Positions 10,871-20,860 of a DNA stretch of 32,315 nt are shown here, one piece after another. The notes below the pieces were generated by a model. The model ran no database searches and was not told the DNA's origin. It saw only the letters and a list, made by a program, of their open reading frames with translations. Location of the stretch: assembly GCA_008704415.1 (NCBI GenBank), contig VXIS01000437.1, positions 1-32,315 on the forward strand, written 5' to 3'. Source of the DNA: Sphaerosporella brunnea (Eukaryota; Ascomycota; Pezizomycetes; Pezizales; Pyronemataceae). Both the position numbers and the translations under genes were made by a program. The stretch's first letter is position 1; every line of letters begins with the position of its first letter.

Positions 10871-11713
10871 ACGCGAGTTTAGTAATGCGGATATACGGCG
10901 TCGCGGCAACATCTCCAGAGCAGTCTTTTCCATCCTACGCCAGAGCTAGGCAGAGCGTATCATGTGCGGATATTACGCGAACTCTCAGTTGTAGTGTAAG
11001 CGCTTAGGTGGCGTGTTTTACCCGAAACGTACACCAGCCATTACCTAAGCAACGGAAGACATCGGCGGACTACCTATATGACCGGTTCGCACCCTACCAA
11101 ACAGCTCCGTCAATCCACGTAAGCCGTTGGAGTCCGTGCTCCTGTTGAGAGCTTCACGCGTTTCTCCAATGTACCGTTTTCTGCGCGTTTTCTGCGCATT
11201 TCCAAACGAGTCAAACAACGGAAATCCAAAGGACTATTCAGGCTGCCATCCAAACCTCGCGTACTTATCGCACGCCTCCGCACCTCGCAGCGGCCTCAAA
11301 ACTGTCACCCCACTCTGCAGCGCCTACCAGCTCCAAGGATTCAAATGCTGGCAGTTTCCTCTCTTTTGACGTTCCGACTTGGCAAGACGGCATGACACCG
11401 CTCTACCTCCACTCGACCCTTCCCCAACCGGGTACATCCACTGTTTGCCACTCCGCTGCTTTCCCGTCATCCAGGTTGTCGGTGTCGCTGCTACTGCTGC
11501 CCAGAGCCATGGTGACAGCTACTCCCGCCAGCGCAGGGTGGCGGCAAATGCCGCAACAACTGTGGGTCGACCACGCTGGCATACGAATACTGAGCGAGTT
11601 CTGAACGAGAGGTTTGGTGGAAAATACAATCTGCGCACGAATAGCGCGAGCTTCAGCACCCCGGAACCTGCGTTTCAAGCTGTTCACCGGTTGGCTTTGT
11701 CGGCGGCCTTCGC
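10871..11713. other. No supported gene
   Basis: Frames of 80-115 codons overlap on both strands around 11379-11723 without a family match. A minus-strand frame (11687-11403) ends in an acidic Ser-rich piece (GSSSSDTDNLDDGKAAEW) but lacks any other support. No repeats or RNA genes seen. Confidence 0.35.
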
Positions 11714-12435
11714 TTGTGGGTGAGACGCAGAATGAACTATATCGAAACGTCTATTCTTGGGCTAGTTGCCTTTGTGAAGGCTGAGATTGAGGTCCCACGG
11801 TTAGCAATCGAGCCCTTGATGATTCTAAGGCAAGACGACGCAGATATGAACTACCCGGAGTCTATTCCGCGGGCTTCAGCCACCGAGCACTACCTGGCGT
11901 AGACGGGCCACCATCGTTTTGTCAAGCCGGGATACGACGCGGAGAGTTTCCGGAAATCTCTTGCTTCCGCCGAATATCAAGAGCGTTACGCGTTACGCTT
12001 CCAAAAAGTGACCGCTGAATTCCGTGTGGAATTTACACACCTCTGGGCTCTGTGGGTCCGACCTTTCATTCAGCTGACAGCCAACAGCTTGGCTACGGGC
12101 TTCCACAACCTCCAACAACTGAGAACGCACCGGACGTTCGTTTTCCTCCACCCCCCACCGCCGATCCTCGCGCCATACGTGCAAAATGTCATCGGCAAGG
12201 GGAGAGTAGTGCCCGGTTACGCCTCGGTGTTGAACTCGCTGAAGCCGATGCAATGCGCAGGAAGCAAGCTGCGAGTGCCGAGGTGGCCAGAGGTGAGGCG
12301 GTCACCATGTTCGACCATTCTAATGTTGAAGTTCCGGGTCTCCGGACAAGTTGTCTCCAACACGCAATCGCTGTGAAGACCAAAGTGGTTGCTAGTGAGA
12401 GGGAACGTACTTCGACTGCAAATTCTGAAGGCTGA
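11714..12435 (+). pseudogene. Coding-like tract with one stop and one frameshift, unknown
   Basis: From 11714 one frame runs 221 codons to 12376 with a single TAG at 11900-11902. Around the stop the translation is smooth: SILGLVAFVKAEIEVPRLAI, then HHRFVKPGYDAESFRKSLAS and AEYQERYALRFQKVTAEFRV. After about 12050 the better-looking sequence moves to another frame (12052-12435), which is Pro-rich then helical: PQPPTTENAPDVRFPPPPTA, VELAEADAMRRKQAASAEVA, ending SERERTSTANSEG and a stop. The aromatic-charged pattern and the Pro-rich to helical change could suit a retroelement gag or a host protein. No motif is diagnostic, so function is not assigned. Confidence 0.3.
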
Positions 12436-15400
12436 TGAGGCGGCCGCGGAGACTTAGCCAGACCCGGCTTGAGGAAACATGGATCGGGTTCCTACAGTGC
12501 AGGTGGAACGGCCCGCGGTGCACGGTTGGTAGTCTCTTATGGGTGTTTAGTAAACGTATTGCATTGGGTGTACCCTGCGCACCGTGATTTAAGTCTGCCG
12601 TGACATGCTCACGCCAAGTATATATCTCAGTTGGTTTCAGCCCGCCGGTCAGCCGCACGGACCTGGCTGACGGGTTGAGTCACCGTCATGAGGCCGCGGA
12701 GACGCGCCTTGGCTCGCGTTAGTAAGCGAGGTTTGGATAGCGGGTTGGGGGCGTAAGATTTCCGGTCAAAAAAAAGGGTCAACAAGAGGAAAGACAAGAT
12801 TCATGCATCACCGCCGTGGCCGTCAGAGCAAACCCTATAACTGCAACAGTAGGTGGGAGCGACGGTACGAACTTTGCTTAAGTCAAAAGCTGACAGACAG
12901 CATCGGAACACTGATACAATTGTTGCATGTAAATTAGTCTCTCTATTGACTTCGGTCGCTTAGCGGGATCGGCAATCGCCCGACCTGCGCTACCGCCACG
13001 CCAACGCGGGAATGCTTGGTCATCATGGTACTGGGCCATCTTGGGCGGTAAGGTAACATGGACTTAGCTGAACGTAGGAATGCCTGTTGAGCGATGAGGT
13101 GCTTGCGCTTTCTCCGAACCACATGGCGCAACGTAAAGTGCCTTCATGTTGACCTCGAACCGCCATGGACTGATACTGCCCACAGCGAGAACGAAATAGA
13201 CGTTCGAAAATGCCGGATCGTACTGCTGTTGCGAACGTATTCAGCGGGACCTGTGCGCAGCTGTCTTACGCAGTGACGAACTGTTATCCACCTCACCGTG
13301 TCAGTCTGGCCACGCGTGCACGCTGCTGCTAAGAAAAGTGTGTGATTGCCACATCGAGCAGAGGGTCATCGTGAACGGCAGTTTGAACGGGCGTCACAGG
13401 CGATTGTCTTCCAGTGCAGCACGCCCGTTGCGGCTATGACTGACTGCTGCGTTGAGGTGACAGGCAGGCTCGGGTGTCATGATTGGCGCCAACCGGAGTT
13501 CGTAGAGTGTTGTGGTGGCACGCGGCTATCCCTCGGCTGACTAGCGCGGCAAGCGCCGCGGCTGAGCGTTTAGTTGACAAGGCTGCAAGACGGATATGTA
13601 GTGCAACCCGACAATGGCCAGAATCACCCGCATCGCAAAGCCGCCATATTCACGGCATACCTGTTGCAGCCAGATAGAAATCCACTCTCCTCGCCTATCG
13701 TCATGGGAGGTTCTCTTCGGCAGGCGGTGATATTGCGGTGCAGGAGTAGATATTCCCACTGCGACTCGGAGAGAAATTTGTCTCTTTTTTCGGTCCGTCC
13801 CAACAATTGATTCTGTCGCACGATTAACTTTCGAAGCCCATCATGACTCCTGTGAACCTTCACCCACCCCATGTCAGGCTCCAGCCTGGCCCGCGACGCT
13901 TCACCTTGTGATCGCGCAAATGTGCAGGCCGACAGAGGTGTTTGCGACACGAGTAGGGCCACGAGATCTAGCCGGCCAGCAGCGGTTGTCTCTGACTCGG
14001 CCGCATGCTGGGAGCTGACATCTTTACATGATAGCTATCGTAGCCACCACGGACGCACAAAGAACTGGCAGACACGTTCGGAGAGCAGTCAACAAGAAGG
14101 AAGGATAAGTGCAAGCCAGTCCAAATCTTGCCTCTGTTGCTTGCGGGAACGCTTTGCGGGCGCCCGGTAAACACCAGCCTGGAATGCACGCGCTGCAGCC
14201 AATGCAGTCCGTGAAGATAAGGAGTTGGCGGCCTGGACGGTTTACAAGCGAGGCGGGCGGCAAACGCGGCTGACGGAACTGTCAACATGTGGAGACAAGC
14301 GATCCAGATAGCGGCCGCCAGTTCTTAGAAAACAGTATCATCGCAGTCAGTGATGTGGGTTTCACAGTCGGCAGTGAATCCCATCCGGGCTGTAGTATAA
14401 GCATCCATACGGGCAGATCTACTGTGGAGCGGTAGGATGAAACTTTCAGGATCAGTGTTCCTGCCCAGCCCTGTGAATCACGGCATAGCCATTGTGAGAA
14501 GCCACTTTGGGTACGAGCATGAGGTGCTGATGAACAAGTCGGTAAGCATGAAGAACTCCTTGAACCTTATAGACCTACACCACACTGAGTGCATGAGCTT
14601 CACCTACAGTCTCTGTTGTGGCCTACCGTATTATTTGGAGATTTTTCGGTGAGGGTTAGGGGCTCGGTTAGGTATGAGTGACTCGTGTGACTCGGAGTGC
14701 TCGGAGGAAGCAGTCTTTTCGAGGAAAAGGGTGTGCCGGCTGACCCCAGAAAACTTGGGGGCAAGGCAAAGCCTTGCTTAGCTCTCCTGTCGCCGGGCAC
14801 CGGGCGGCCCGTAGGGAGGTATGTACTAGCGTTTTTTCTTTTGCACAGTGCAAGTCAGCCTTTGCTCAGAAAGTGATGTACGTTTCACAAGAGGCCTACG
14901 TCGATGTCTCACAGTATGTTCGACACCCGATCCGCCATGGGCACCTTCGCTACGCCCGCGATAAAACATCCAGAGATTGGTTCTATGAGGACCATGAACA
15001 CACCAGCAGCCGAAGCATGGAGCACATGCAGCAGCAGCAACGGAATTGATAATGGAGGGATGTCATCTTTTAGGATTGTTAACGGCGCGTCCGCCAGCGG
15101 CGCAGGATAAGTGTCGTTCAAACAGTCACTGCGACGGTAACATTCGACAGGAGACGGCTGACAATCCTGCCTGACCTATGCCTCTTTCGTCACGCTGCAA
15201 CCTCCCGGTGCCCGACTCGCTGGGTGCTTTACCGTGCCACAGAGACTCTACCCCAGCCTGCGCAGCCAGTGGGCCATTGCAGATTGGATCGGCAGGAGGG
15301 ATATGCTGGCGGTGGTGGCGTCGCTCGAAAAGTGCCAGTTGCTTGCGGCGGTGTCTTTGCAGCGTGGCGAGTGTCAGGTATCCTGGTGACGACACGTGAC

Positions 15401-15915
15401 CCGTCACCGACAGTGCTGAGAATTTCTATCGCGGTACACATGCCAGCCGCGTTGAGCTGCGCGTGTCGCGTAGGCGCTTAGTCAACGACCTTGGTGGTGG
15501 AAGCGGCCACGAGTGGATGGATGTTGTGCAGTCCAGCCGTCCCGTCCGCGGTATGTCCGTCATGCGTGGTTCCTGCACGGGGGTGCAGGAGACTGCACAT
15601 ACACTAATCGATATCCACCACCTCGTCCGCGAGCGCTGGTGGAACGGAGGCGGCTTGGTGGTGAGGGTGAGGGCGAGGAATCCGGGATGAATGCATACCG
15701 GGTTGAATCACTTTGACGGGCTGGTGAACTCCAGGTTCCAACTACATGTGCACGACGTTGATCACATAAATCGGATGCGACTGAAATCAAAGCTTTCCCG
15801 TCAGCAGTGACTATTCAATTTTTGATTGCCCTCAACTCTACGCAAAAATATATCCCAACAAAAGATGCCGTCCGCCCACCGATCAGCGCACGGTTGCGAT
15901 ATGTTTCCCAGCCCA
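12436..15915. other. Long stretch without a supported gene
   Basis: Mostly short overlapping frames. A minus-strand frame at 13962-13624 has a protein-like middle (GLRKLIVRQNQLLGRTEKRD, FLSESQWEYLLLHR) but no continuation. Direct copies of CCGCGGAGAC with similar flanks occur at about 12443 and 12693. A 7-bp perfect hairpin (GCAAGGC-AAA-GCCTTGC) lies at 14761-14777, close to a segment with repeated GACTCG/GCTCGG words (14675-14710). None of these amounts to a gene, tRNA or complete mobile element. Confidence 0.4.
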
Positions 15916-16592
15916 TCATCCTGAGGACCTCCTCGCCGTGCCGCACTGACTGAAAACGCCGTGCCTGCGGTCGGTTTTGTTGCGCCCAGCGTTGTCGAAC
16001 AGCGGCCGCACATCGCGATGCCGTTGGTCCCCAGCCAGCTCAGCCACATTCAAGGCTGCGTGCAGCAGCGTCACGGCGCAGTGCTCCAGCTGCCGGTCCA
16101 GACACGCCTTGCGGTGCGCTGCGCGGCGGCGCGAGATCAGCTTCTCCTGGTCGGCAGGCATGATGTACTCGGTGTCGTCTTCCTTGTCGCCATGGGATCG
16201 ACTGGTGCAAAGGCGTACGTCAACTCCAGGGCGTCCGCGAGCGAGCGCAGCGTATCGGGCGGCGGAAGGTCACCCACCACGGCAGAGTACTGCGGCGGGG
16301 AGTGCGCGGCGGTGCGGCGTTTGCCGCCACGGTTGCGCGCCAGGGTCAGGCCCTCATACAGGACATCTGCCAGCGTGCGCAGATCACAGACGGCCAGCCT
16401 GGCTATGCACGCGACCGTGTCGGGGCACCGGCAGTGCGGCAATACGGCCGTGATTAGATGCAGGCGCGCGTAATCGACGCCGGTCTTGCGGTTGATTGCG
16501 CGCAGTGCGTGGCCGAGCAGCGCATCGTTGTTGAGGAGCGGGGGAGGTAGGTAGACGCTGCCGAGCGGGGGTGGCGGCGTAGGTTGCGACAT
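15916..16592 (-). pseudogene. GC-rich gene remnant with one frameshift, unknown protein
   Basis: Begins at an ATG at 16592 in a good eukaryotic start context (GAAACAATG) and reads MSQPTPPPPLGSVYLPPPLL, then a helical Cys-containing part (LLGHALRAINRKTGVDYARL, ARLAVCDLRTLADVLYEG). Near 16190 the frame shifts by one base; the second frame continues convincingly with DKEDDTEYIMPADQEKLISR, RRAAHRKACLDRQLEHCAVT and LLHAALNVAELAGDQRHRD until a stop at 15916-15918. A single lost G just after the ATGG at about 16191 would explain the shift. Codons are strongly G/C-ending, unlike the neighbourhood, which argues for a recently active gene rather than old junk. I do not recognise the family. A sequencing or assembly error at the shift is possible. 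The annotated 3' end is only the stop of the second frame. Confidence 0.45.
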
Positions 16593-16823
16593 TGTTTCGG
16601 CTGTGCTATGAGATATGTTTGGGATGGGGAGCTGTGCATGTACCACCGGGAAGACGAAGCACATCACGGGTTAGGGCTAATCCCCAATGGGGTATCAAGA
16701 CAGGATGGTTCTCATACCACTCAACACTACTCATGTCATAGCAGCTCACTCTGTGACCGTTGAGACGCCTTAAGACATGAACTTGCGGTCTGTACCCCTG
16801 TGTAGAATCACATAACAGGCACA

Positions 16824-16855
16824 GCAATCAACACGCAATCAACACGCAATCAACA
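16824..16855. repeat. Short tandem repeat, 11-bp unit, about 2.9 copies
   Basis: GCAATCAACAC occurs at 16824-16834 and 16835-16845, followed by GCAATCAACA at 16846-16855. It ends three bases before the target-site duplication of the Mutator-like element. Confidence 0.85.
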
Positions 16856-16867
16856 GCCCTTCCAACG

Positions 16868-17726
16868 GGGCGCGTCTGCGGACAGACCAAAGTCCAAAAA
16901 TGTTAAGCGCTCAAGCGCACGCGTTCAACTCGACGCCCTACTATTTTAACACAAGCGCATTTATTTTACCACAATCTATTTTCTAGATACAGCTTTGGCG
17001 AGAACTATGTGTCTTGCGACCCATCATTGAGCCGCTTATAAAATCCAGCGCGCAGCTTGGTTGTAAGCCCAGTCCGTCGCCCATGCCCCGATTCCTCCTC
17101 TGCTGCCGGCTCGCCCACCTCACGCCTTCTCTTCTTGCAAAACCACAGGAGAAGGCATTGCCTTGAAGTCGCTGAAAGGTATTGAGTGGGTCAGGAAAAC
17201 GCTCGCCATTTTGTGGCATTACAAGCCACTGTGAGACGAAGGATTTAATGGTCTCTTGAATTATCGGTTCGATTGATGGAGGCGCTGTTGGTCGTACTGC
17301 AAATTCTCCATCCGGAATTTTTTTCTTTGGCGCTCTCTCCGGTCGGAGCATTTCCTGCAGACTGGCACCTGGAGGAGATGTCCGGCTGGCAGCTGCGCTG
17401 GAATCCCTCGTGCTTTCAGTTCGCCGAGAGGTTGCATCAATTGGTTGGCGCCCGGGGGCAGATGAGGAGGATTCATAGGAGGACATAGCATAGAGAGGAG
17501 CGGTGGGACGACGGGGGGGCGGGGTGGAGTGGCGGGAGAGTTGCGACAGGAGGATAAGATGGTAACTGGTTGTTGGTATACGTAAATACACGCAGGAGAG
17601 AGCATTCAATTATGTAAACTTGGAATTTTGTAAAATAAACACGCTCCAAATTGTTGGACGCTGGGTTGAACGCGCGCGCTTAAGCGCTTAAGATTTTTGG
17701 ACTTTTGACTGTCCGCAGACGCGCCG
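16868..17726. mobile_element. Mutator-like element (MULE), 859 bp, long TIRs, 9-bp TSD
   Basis: The left end starts GGGCGCGTCTGCGGACAG and the reverse complement of the right end starts CGGCGCGTCTGCGGACAG. By hand count the two ends match at 59 of the first 68 positions, with weaker similarity (for example TTTATTTTAC) continuing to roughly 110 bp. Both ends contain the near-palindrome TTAAGCGCTTAAGCGC or a variant. The element is flanked by a perfect 9-bp duplication, CTTCCAACG, at 16859-16867 and 17727-17735. Long TIRs with a 9-bp TSD are the hallmark of Mutator-like elements. It is too short for a MULE transposase and contains no D-D-E or zinc-finger motif I can see, so it must move with help from elsewhere. 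The interior is occupied by one minus-strand frame. Confidence 0.9.
16983..17609 (-). CDS. Hypothetical 208-residue frame filling the MULE interior
   Basis: The ATG at 17609 lies 117 bp from the right end of the element and the TAG at 16983-16985 lies 115 bp from the left end, so the frame spans almost exactly the sequence between the TIRs. The N-terminal third is Ser/Thr/Arg-rich and probably disordered (SSYESSSSAPGRQPIDATSR, SSAAASRTSPPGASLQ). The middle is more folded-looking (PSIEPIIQETIKSFVSQWLV, NGERFPDPLNTFQRL). The tail is Arg/Gly-rich and may not be coding. An internal ATG at 17486 is an alternative start. There is no recognisable domain. It may be a captured host gene fragment (Pack-MULE style), a truncated transposase N-terminus, or a spliced gene whose intron I cannot place. 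Whether it is expressed cannot be seen from sequence. Confidence 0.4.
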   Translation of the reverse strand: MNALSCVYLRIPTTSYHLILLSQLSRHSTPPPRRPTAPLYAMSSYESSSSAPGRQPIDATSRRTESTRDSSAAASRTSPPGASLQEMLRPERAPKKKIPDGEFAVRPTAPPSIEPIIQETIKSFVSQWLVMPQNGERFPDPLNTFQRLQGNAFSCGFARREGVRWASRQQRRNRGMGDGLGLQPSCALDFISGSMMGRKTHSSRQSCI

Positions 17727-17735
17727 CTTCCAACG

Positions 17736-18151
17736 AGAAGTACAAGCGGACGAGGGCGCAGCCTGTACGAAAAGCCGTCCTCTCCCAGGTTCTGAAATTT
17801 GACACCGCACTCATTCCAGATTTCCGGCTGGAAATCCTCACGGCGTTGGAGAGTGGTCATCGAGAATATAGTCGTGGCCCCGCTGTCGGAAATGAAGACG
17901 CGTGAACCGAAGATTACAATATCAACCCCAGGATTGACATCTTGGCTGAAAGCCAGCGTCGCGGCTGGGTTGCCAGCCTTCGGAGCGTGGGTATTCTCGT
18001 TGTTGTGCAGGGCACCAGCTAACGGATAAAAATCAAATTCAACGACACCTGAGGCTTTGCTTCGTCAGCAAACCCAGGTTTCAAGGCCCGTAAGCTGAGA
18101 ACAAACGCAATTGATAATCCCTCTGATTCGCGGTGAAGCCACTAATGCGGC
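17736..18151. other. Spacer between MULE and hAT-B
   Basis: About 400 bp with short overlapping plus-strand frames (17705-17905, 17799-18029) and no recognisable motif. Nothing further seen. Confidence 0.4.
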
Positions 18152-18159
18152 CACATGAT

Positions 18160-18949
18160 CAGTGTTCCCCACAGACCGTCCCGGACTGTAGACTATAGTC
18201 GACGGACTGCGTAGTCCAGTCCAGTCGGCAGTGGCGGTGGACTAGCGCGACGTGGTCCAGTCCAGTCCGAGGGGGCAGTCGACTGCAGTCAACTGGGGAC
18301 CGCGGTTTGGGTCATGTTTTGGGGGGTGGGTTTGGGGTCAAGGATTGTTTGTACATATTTTTCTTTCTGTTTCTCTAGCGTGAGCTGGCTCCCTATCTAA
18401 CTTTCCCTGAACCTTTTCCCTCTTTGCCACGCGACGAGTTCCATCCGCCTACTGTTGAATCACCAACCTTCGCTACCTTCTTGTGCAACGGGGGCTGAGG
18501 ATGGTGATGAAGCTATCAGCGCCTTGGAGTGTCGGAAAAGCTGGTCCCGTGATGGGCTCATTACTGATGCCTTGCCCCAGATTAGGGAGATTGATGAAAT
18601 GCTGGACGCTCTAAACAAGGCTTCGACTGAGAGGCGAAGGAAAGAAGTTCAAGGGCATTGATCAATGATCATTATGGTACGGGGTGCTAGGTAGCTAGCT
18701 AAGGTGTAACGAGAATTGGAACTGTTTCTCCTGTAAACACCGGTCTTATCTGTGCGTCCCAGCGGGAATCATGAGCTGTTTAGACTGTAGTTAACTGCGG
18801 TCGACCACAGGCGACGAGGGACCGCCGTCGACTGCAGTCCATCTCAGATATTGCAGTCGGTCGTAGTCTGAGGTGTGGACTGGACCGCGATACGTCGTCC
18901 AGTCCAGTCGCAAGCCAGGACTGGACCAGACGGACCGTGGGGAACACTG
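18160..18949 (+). mobile_element. hAT family B, 790 bp, non-autonomous
   Basis: Ends are inverted: CAGTGTTCCCCACAGACCGTC on the left against CAGTGTTCCCCACGGTCCGTC from the right, identical for the first 13 bases. Flanks are CACATGAT (18152-18159) and CACTTGAT (18950-18957), an 8-bp TSD matching at 7/8. CAGTG termini with 8-bp TSD define hAT. The subterminal regions carry GTCCAGTCCAGTC (18214-18226, 18255-18268, 18897-18909) and its complement GGACTGGAC (18877-18885, 18918-18927), with palindromic GTCGACTGCAGTC variants between them: a dense family-specific motif array at both ends. The centre holds a short coding remnant at 18379-18661 but no hAT transposase core. Strand is taken from that remnant. 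Confidence 0.9.
18379..18661 (+). pseudogene. Coding remnant inside hAT-B
   Basis: After a pyrimidine-rich run ending TTTCTCTAG (18370-18378, resembling an intron acceptor) one frame reads RELAPYLTFPEPFPSLPRDE then FHPPTVESPTFATFLCNGG and stops at 18496-18498. The neighbouring frame takes over with AEDGDEAISALECRKSW, then GLITDALPQIREIDEMLDAL and NKASTERRRKEVQGH, stopping at 18659-18661. The second part looks like a short coiled coil with a basic end. Together they suggest about 95 residues of a former protein with one frameshift, possibly an exon of the family's transposase or a captured gene. No hAT motif is visible, so identity is open. Confidence 0.4.
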
Positions 18950-18957
18950 CACTTGAT

Positions 18958-20487
18958 TTCAGGGCATCAGAGGCTTCAAAGGTCGCAATTATGTGTATCG
19001 CACTCTGTCACGACTACGTCCTATCACCTAGGAATCGCGCATAATGTAGATAGTCATCAACGGCCTTTTCAGAACACGCCACTGAACCGCTCATCAACTC
19101 TTCGTTGTAGCGCAATTCTACACCCTGCGACGACTGTCATTTGACAAGCGCGGACGACTGAGCTATGCCTTGCGATACGCACCACCAGCGGCCAGTTTGC
19201 AGGACCAATGCAAGACCCGGTCTGTGATGTCTTGAGCAGGAGCTCTCGGCCACATCTTGATCAACGCAAAGCGGCATGCACGGCGACCTCACAGCCCGCT
19301 GCAGCACATCCAGCGTGCTCTGCATGATCTTTCCAGCATTGAGCGCACCATGTGAGGAACTACCTTCCACTTAACCCTAATTCGAGGTGTGCAAACACCA
19401 GAACCCAAGGCGAAGCAGCACGCTTCTGCCGTTGTGCCCCATGCGGCCGCTGGGTTCTTTGAATTTGGGCCCAGTCAGCACACACTCCCACATCAGGCGA
19501 GTCACTGGTGACAACTGCGGAACTATACATCTATTGCATTTCCTCCGTCTCTCACCCATAATCACAAGTTCTGCTGCATTTTCAGGCATCCAAACGTGAC
19601 TTTTGTGGGGCTTTTTCCACGATTCGAGTACTGAGCGAATTCTTCCTTGCGATCTGCCCGGTTCCACTAGTTTCTTTCAAGTGTAGCAGCTTGAGGTCGT
19701 TCCTGGGTGGTTGTTTTGGGTAGCAACAGCAGAAGCATCACGATGTTAGGAGTACCGATGCAGTGGCACAGAAATTGTAGGGGCAGCAGGCTAGTTCAGT
19801 CCCCGGAACTCTTGAACCAGGATTTCTAGTGCTCGATCAATCCCGGACTGGATCACTTGTGTGTTCTCCCAAGCGCGGGCTGCACTGGACCATGACAGAC
19901 TATCCAGGCCGACCTGTAAACCGCGCCGACCTGTGAGGAACACTGCGCGCTATGTACTCTAACAGCTCTCGAGCCCGCCTCGAGAGCGCCGCAGTGCACA
20001 AAGCTCCCCCCACCAATATCCAGGCTCCGCATGGAGCTAACGTTGCTTATCAACCTACACAGCCGGCTGAGGAGGTGTTTAGGCAAACGATGGTTCTGTC
20101 AGTGACCGGCAAAGGCGACTTTGCTGTCTGGGAATGCAATGCAATTGAATGGTGTCAAAAATCAAATTCAGAACCTTTCTTTAACGAAATGCAAATTGAA
20201 ACTCCGCATGTTAACAGCAGTTCGTCACTTTGTATAACCTCCCATGTTATTCCAATTCAAAATCGCAGTTCGTGATAAGTGGCTCAAAGGGCCACCCGTG
20301 GACCTAATTGTATATCCCAGCGCCGCGGTGACCTGTCCTGCGGAGTCGCGGCGATAAGCCAGAACAGGTCGCTCTTCGATATTTACCGGCAGCCGCTGTG
20401 CAGCGAGATGATACCCATATGGAGTCCGGGGTTAAGCGGTTGCCTTATGCCCCTGACCCACGGCCACAACACATTGCCTGTCCTCCT
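18958..20487. other. No supported gene; includes a perfect hairpin
   Basis: Only short scattered frames, the most protein-like at 19952-20275 (+), which gives AEEVFRQTMVLSVTGKGDFA but no family match. A perfect hairpin lies at 19965-19987: GCTCTCGAG, a 5-base loop, CTCGAGAGC. The segment ending GAGGAACACTG at 19945 resembles a hAT-B right end, but no matching left end or TSD was found. Confidence 0.4.
19965..19987. repeat. Perfect 9-bp inverted repeat, 5-base loop
   Basis: GCTCTCGAG (19965-19973) and CTCGAGAGC (19979-19987) are exact complements around CCCGC. The stem contains the CTCGAG word also typical of hAT-A ends. It could be a hairpin or a paired protein-binding site; no function can be assigned. 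Confidence 0.6.
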
Positions 20488-20860
20488 CCAGGGGGGACAC
20501 GAGCCGGCTTGAGACGAGCTCGTGGGTACGCTTGAGCTAGCTCGTCCGATTCGCAGCGCTATCTTGCTGGTGCCGCTGGGCAAACGAGCTGTGAACATGG
20601 AACACTTGATGCGCGAATCTCGAGGTAATCCCTCGCTATTTGTGCGAAGGAATCCAATGTCAACCGGAACCTCGAAAACATTCCGAGCAGTCTCGGTCAC
20701 ATCCATAGTTCCTAGGAGGTAGTCTGTGCACGTTGCACAGCATTGCCGAACATAGCTGGTTGAGGAGAGGCGATATCTGAGACCAGCTACGTGGAATGAA
20801 AAAAATTCTATGTAAAACCTTCTACCCGGCTCGAGCCGGCTCGCCTCGTGTGCACCACTT
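20488..20860. mobile_element. Possible short derivative of hAT-A (MITE-like), no TSD
   Basis: The left part contains GGACACGAGCC (20495-20505), exactly the inner TIR of hAT-A copy 2, followed by hAT-A-like words (GACGAGCTCGTGG, GAGCTAGCTCG). The right part ends CTCGTGTGCACCACTT (20845-20860), which matches the hAT-A right terminus CTCGTGTCCATCACTA at 13/16. The two lie in inverted orientation about 370 bp apart. The outermost left bases (CCAGGGG) differ from TAGTGAT, and no 8-bp duplication is visible (GTCCTCCT against CCGCGACG). This is probably an old, mutated copy with the interior lost. The 190-codon minus frame crossing it is probably chance. Confidence 0.45.

Noticed and set aside
12431..12703. 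Direct repeat around CCGCGGAGAC
   Set aside because: Imperfect, with no inverted ends or coding content between the copies; insufficient to call an element.
7706..12913. CAGTGTTGCCC at 7706 and GGAACACTG at 12905-12913 as ends of a large hAT
   Set aside because: TIR match ends after about 8 bases, and flanks CGGATCTG and ATACAATT do not match.
14650..14672. Telomere-like GGGTTAGGGG and GGTTAGG words
   Set aside because: Only two imperfect copies with no array; no telomeric repeat tract.
19859..19945. hAT-B-like right end GAGGAACACTG with a possible left end GTGTGTTC 87 bp away
   Set aside because: First two bases of the left end do not match CAGTG and the flanks (GATCACTT, CGCGCTAT) are not a duplication.
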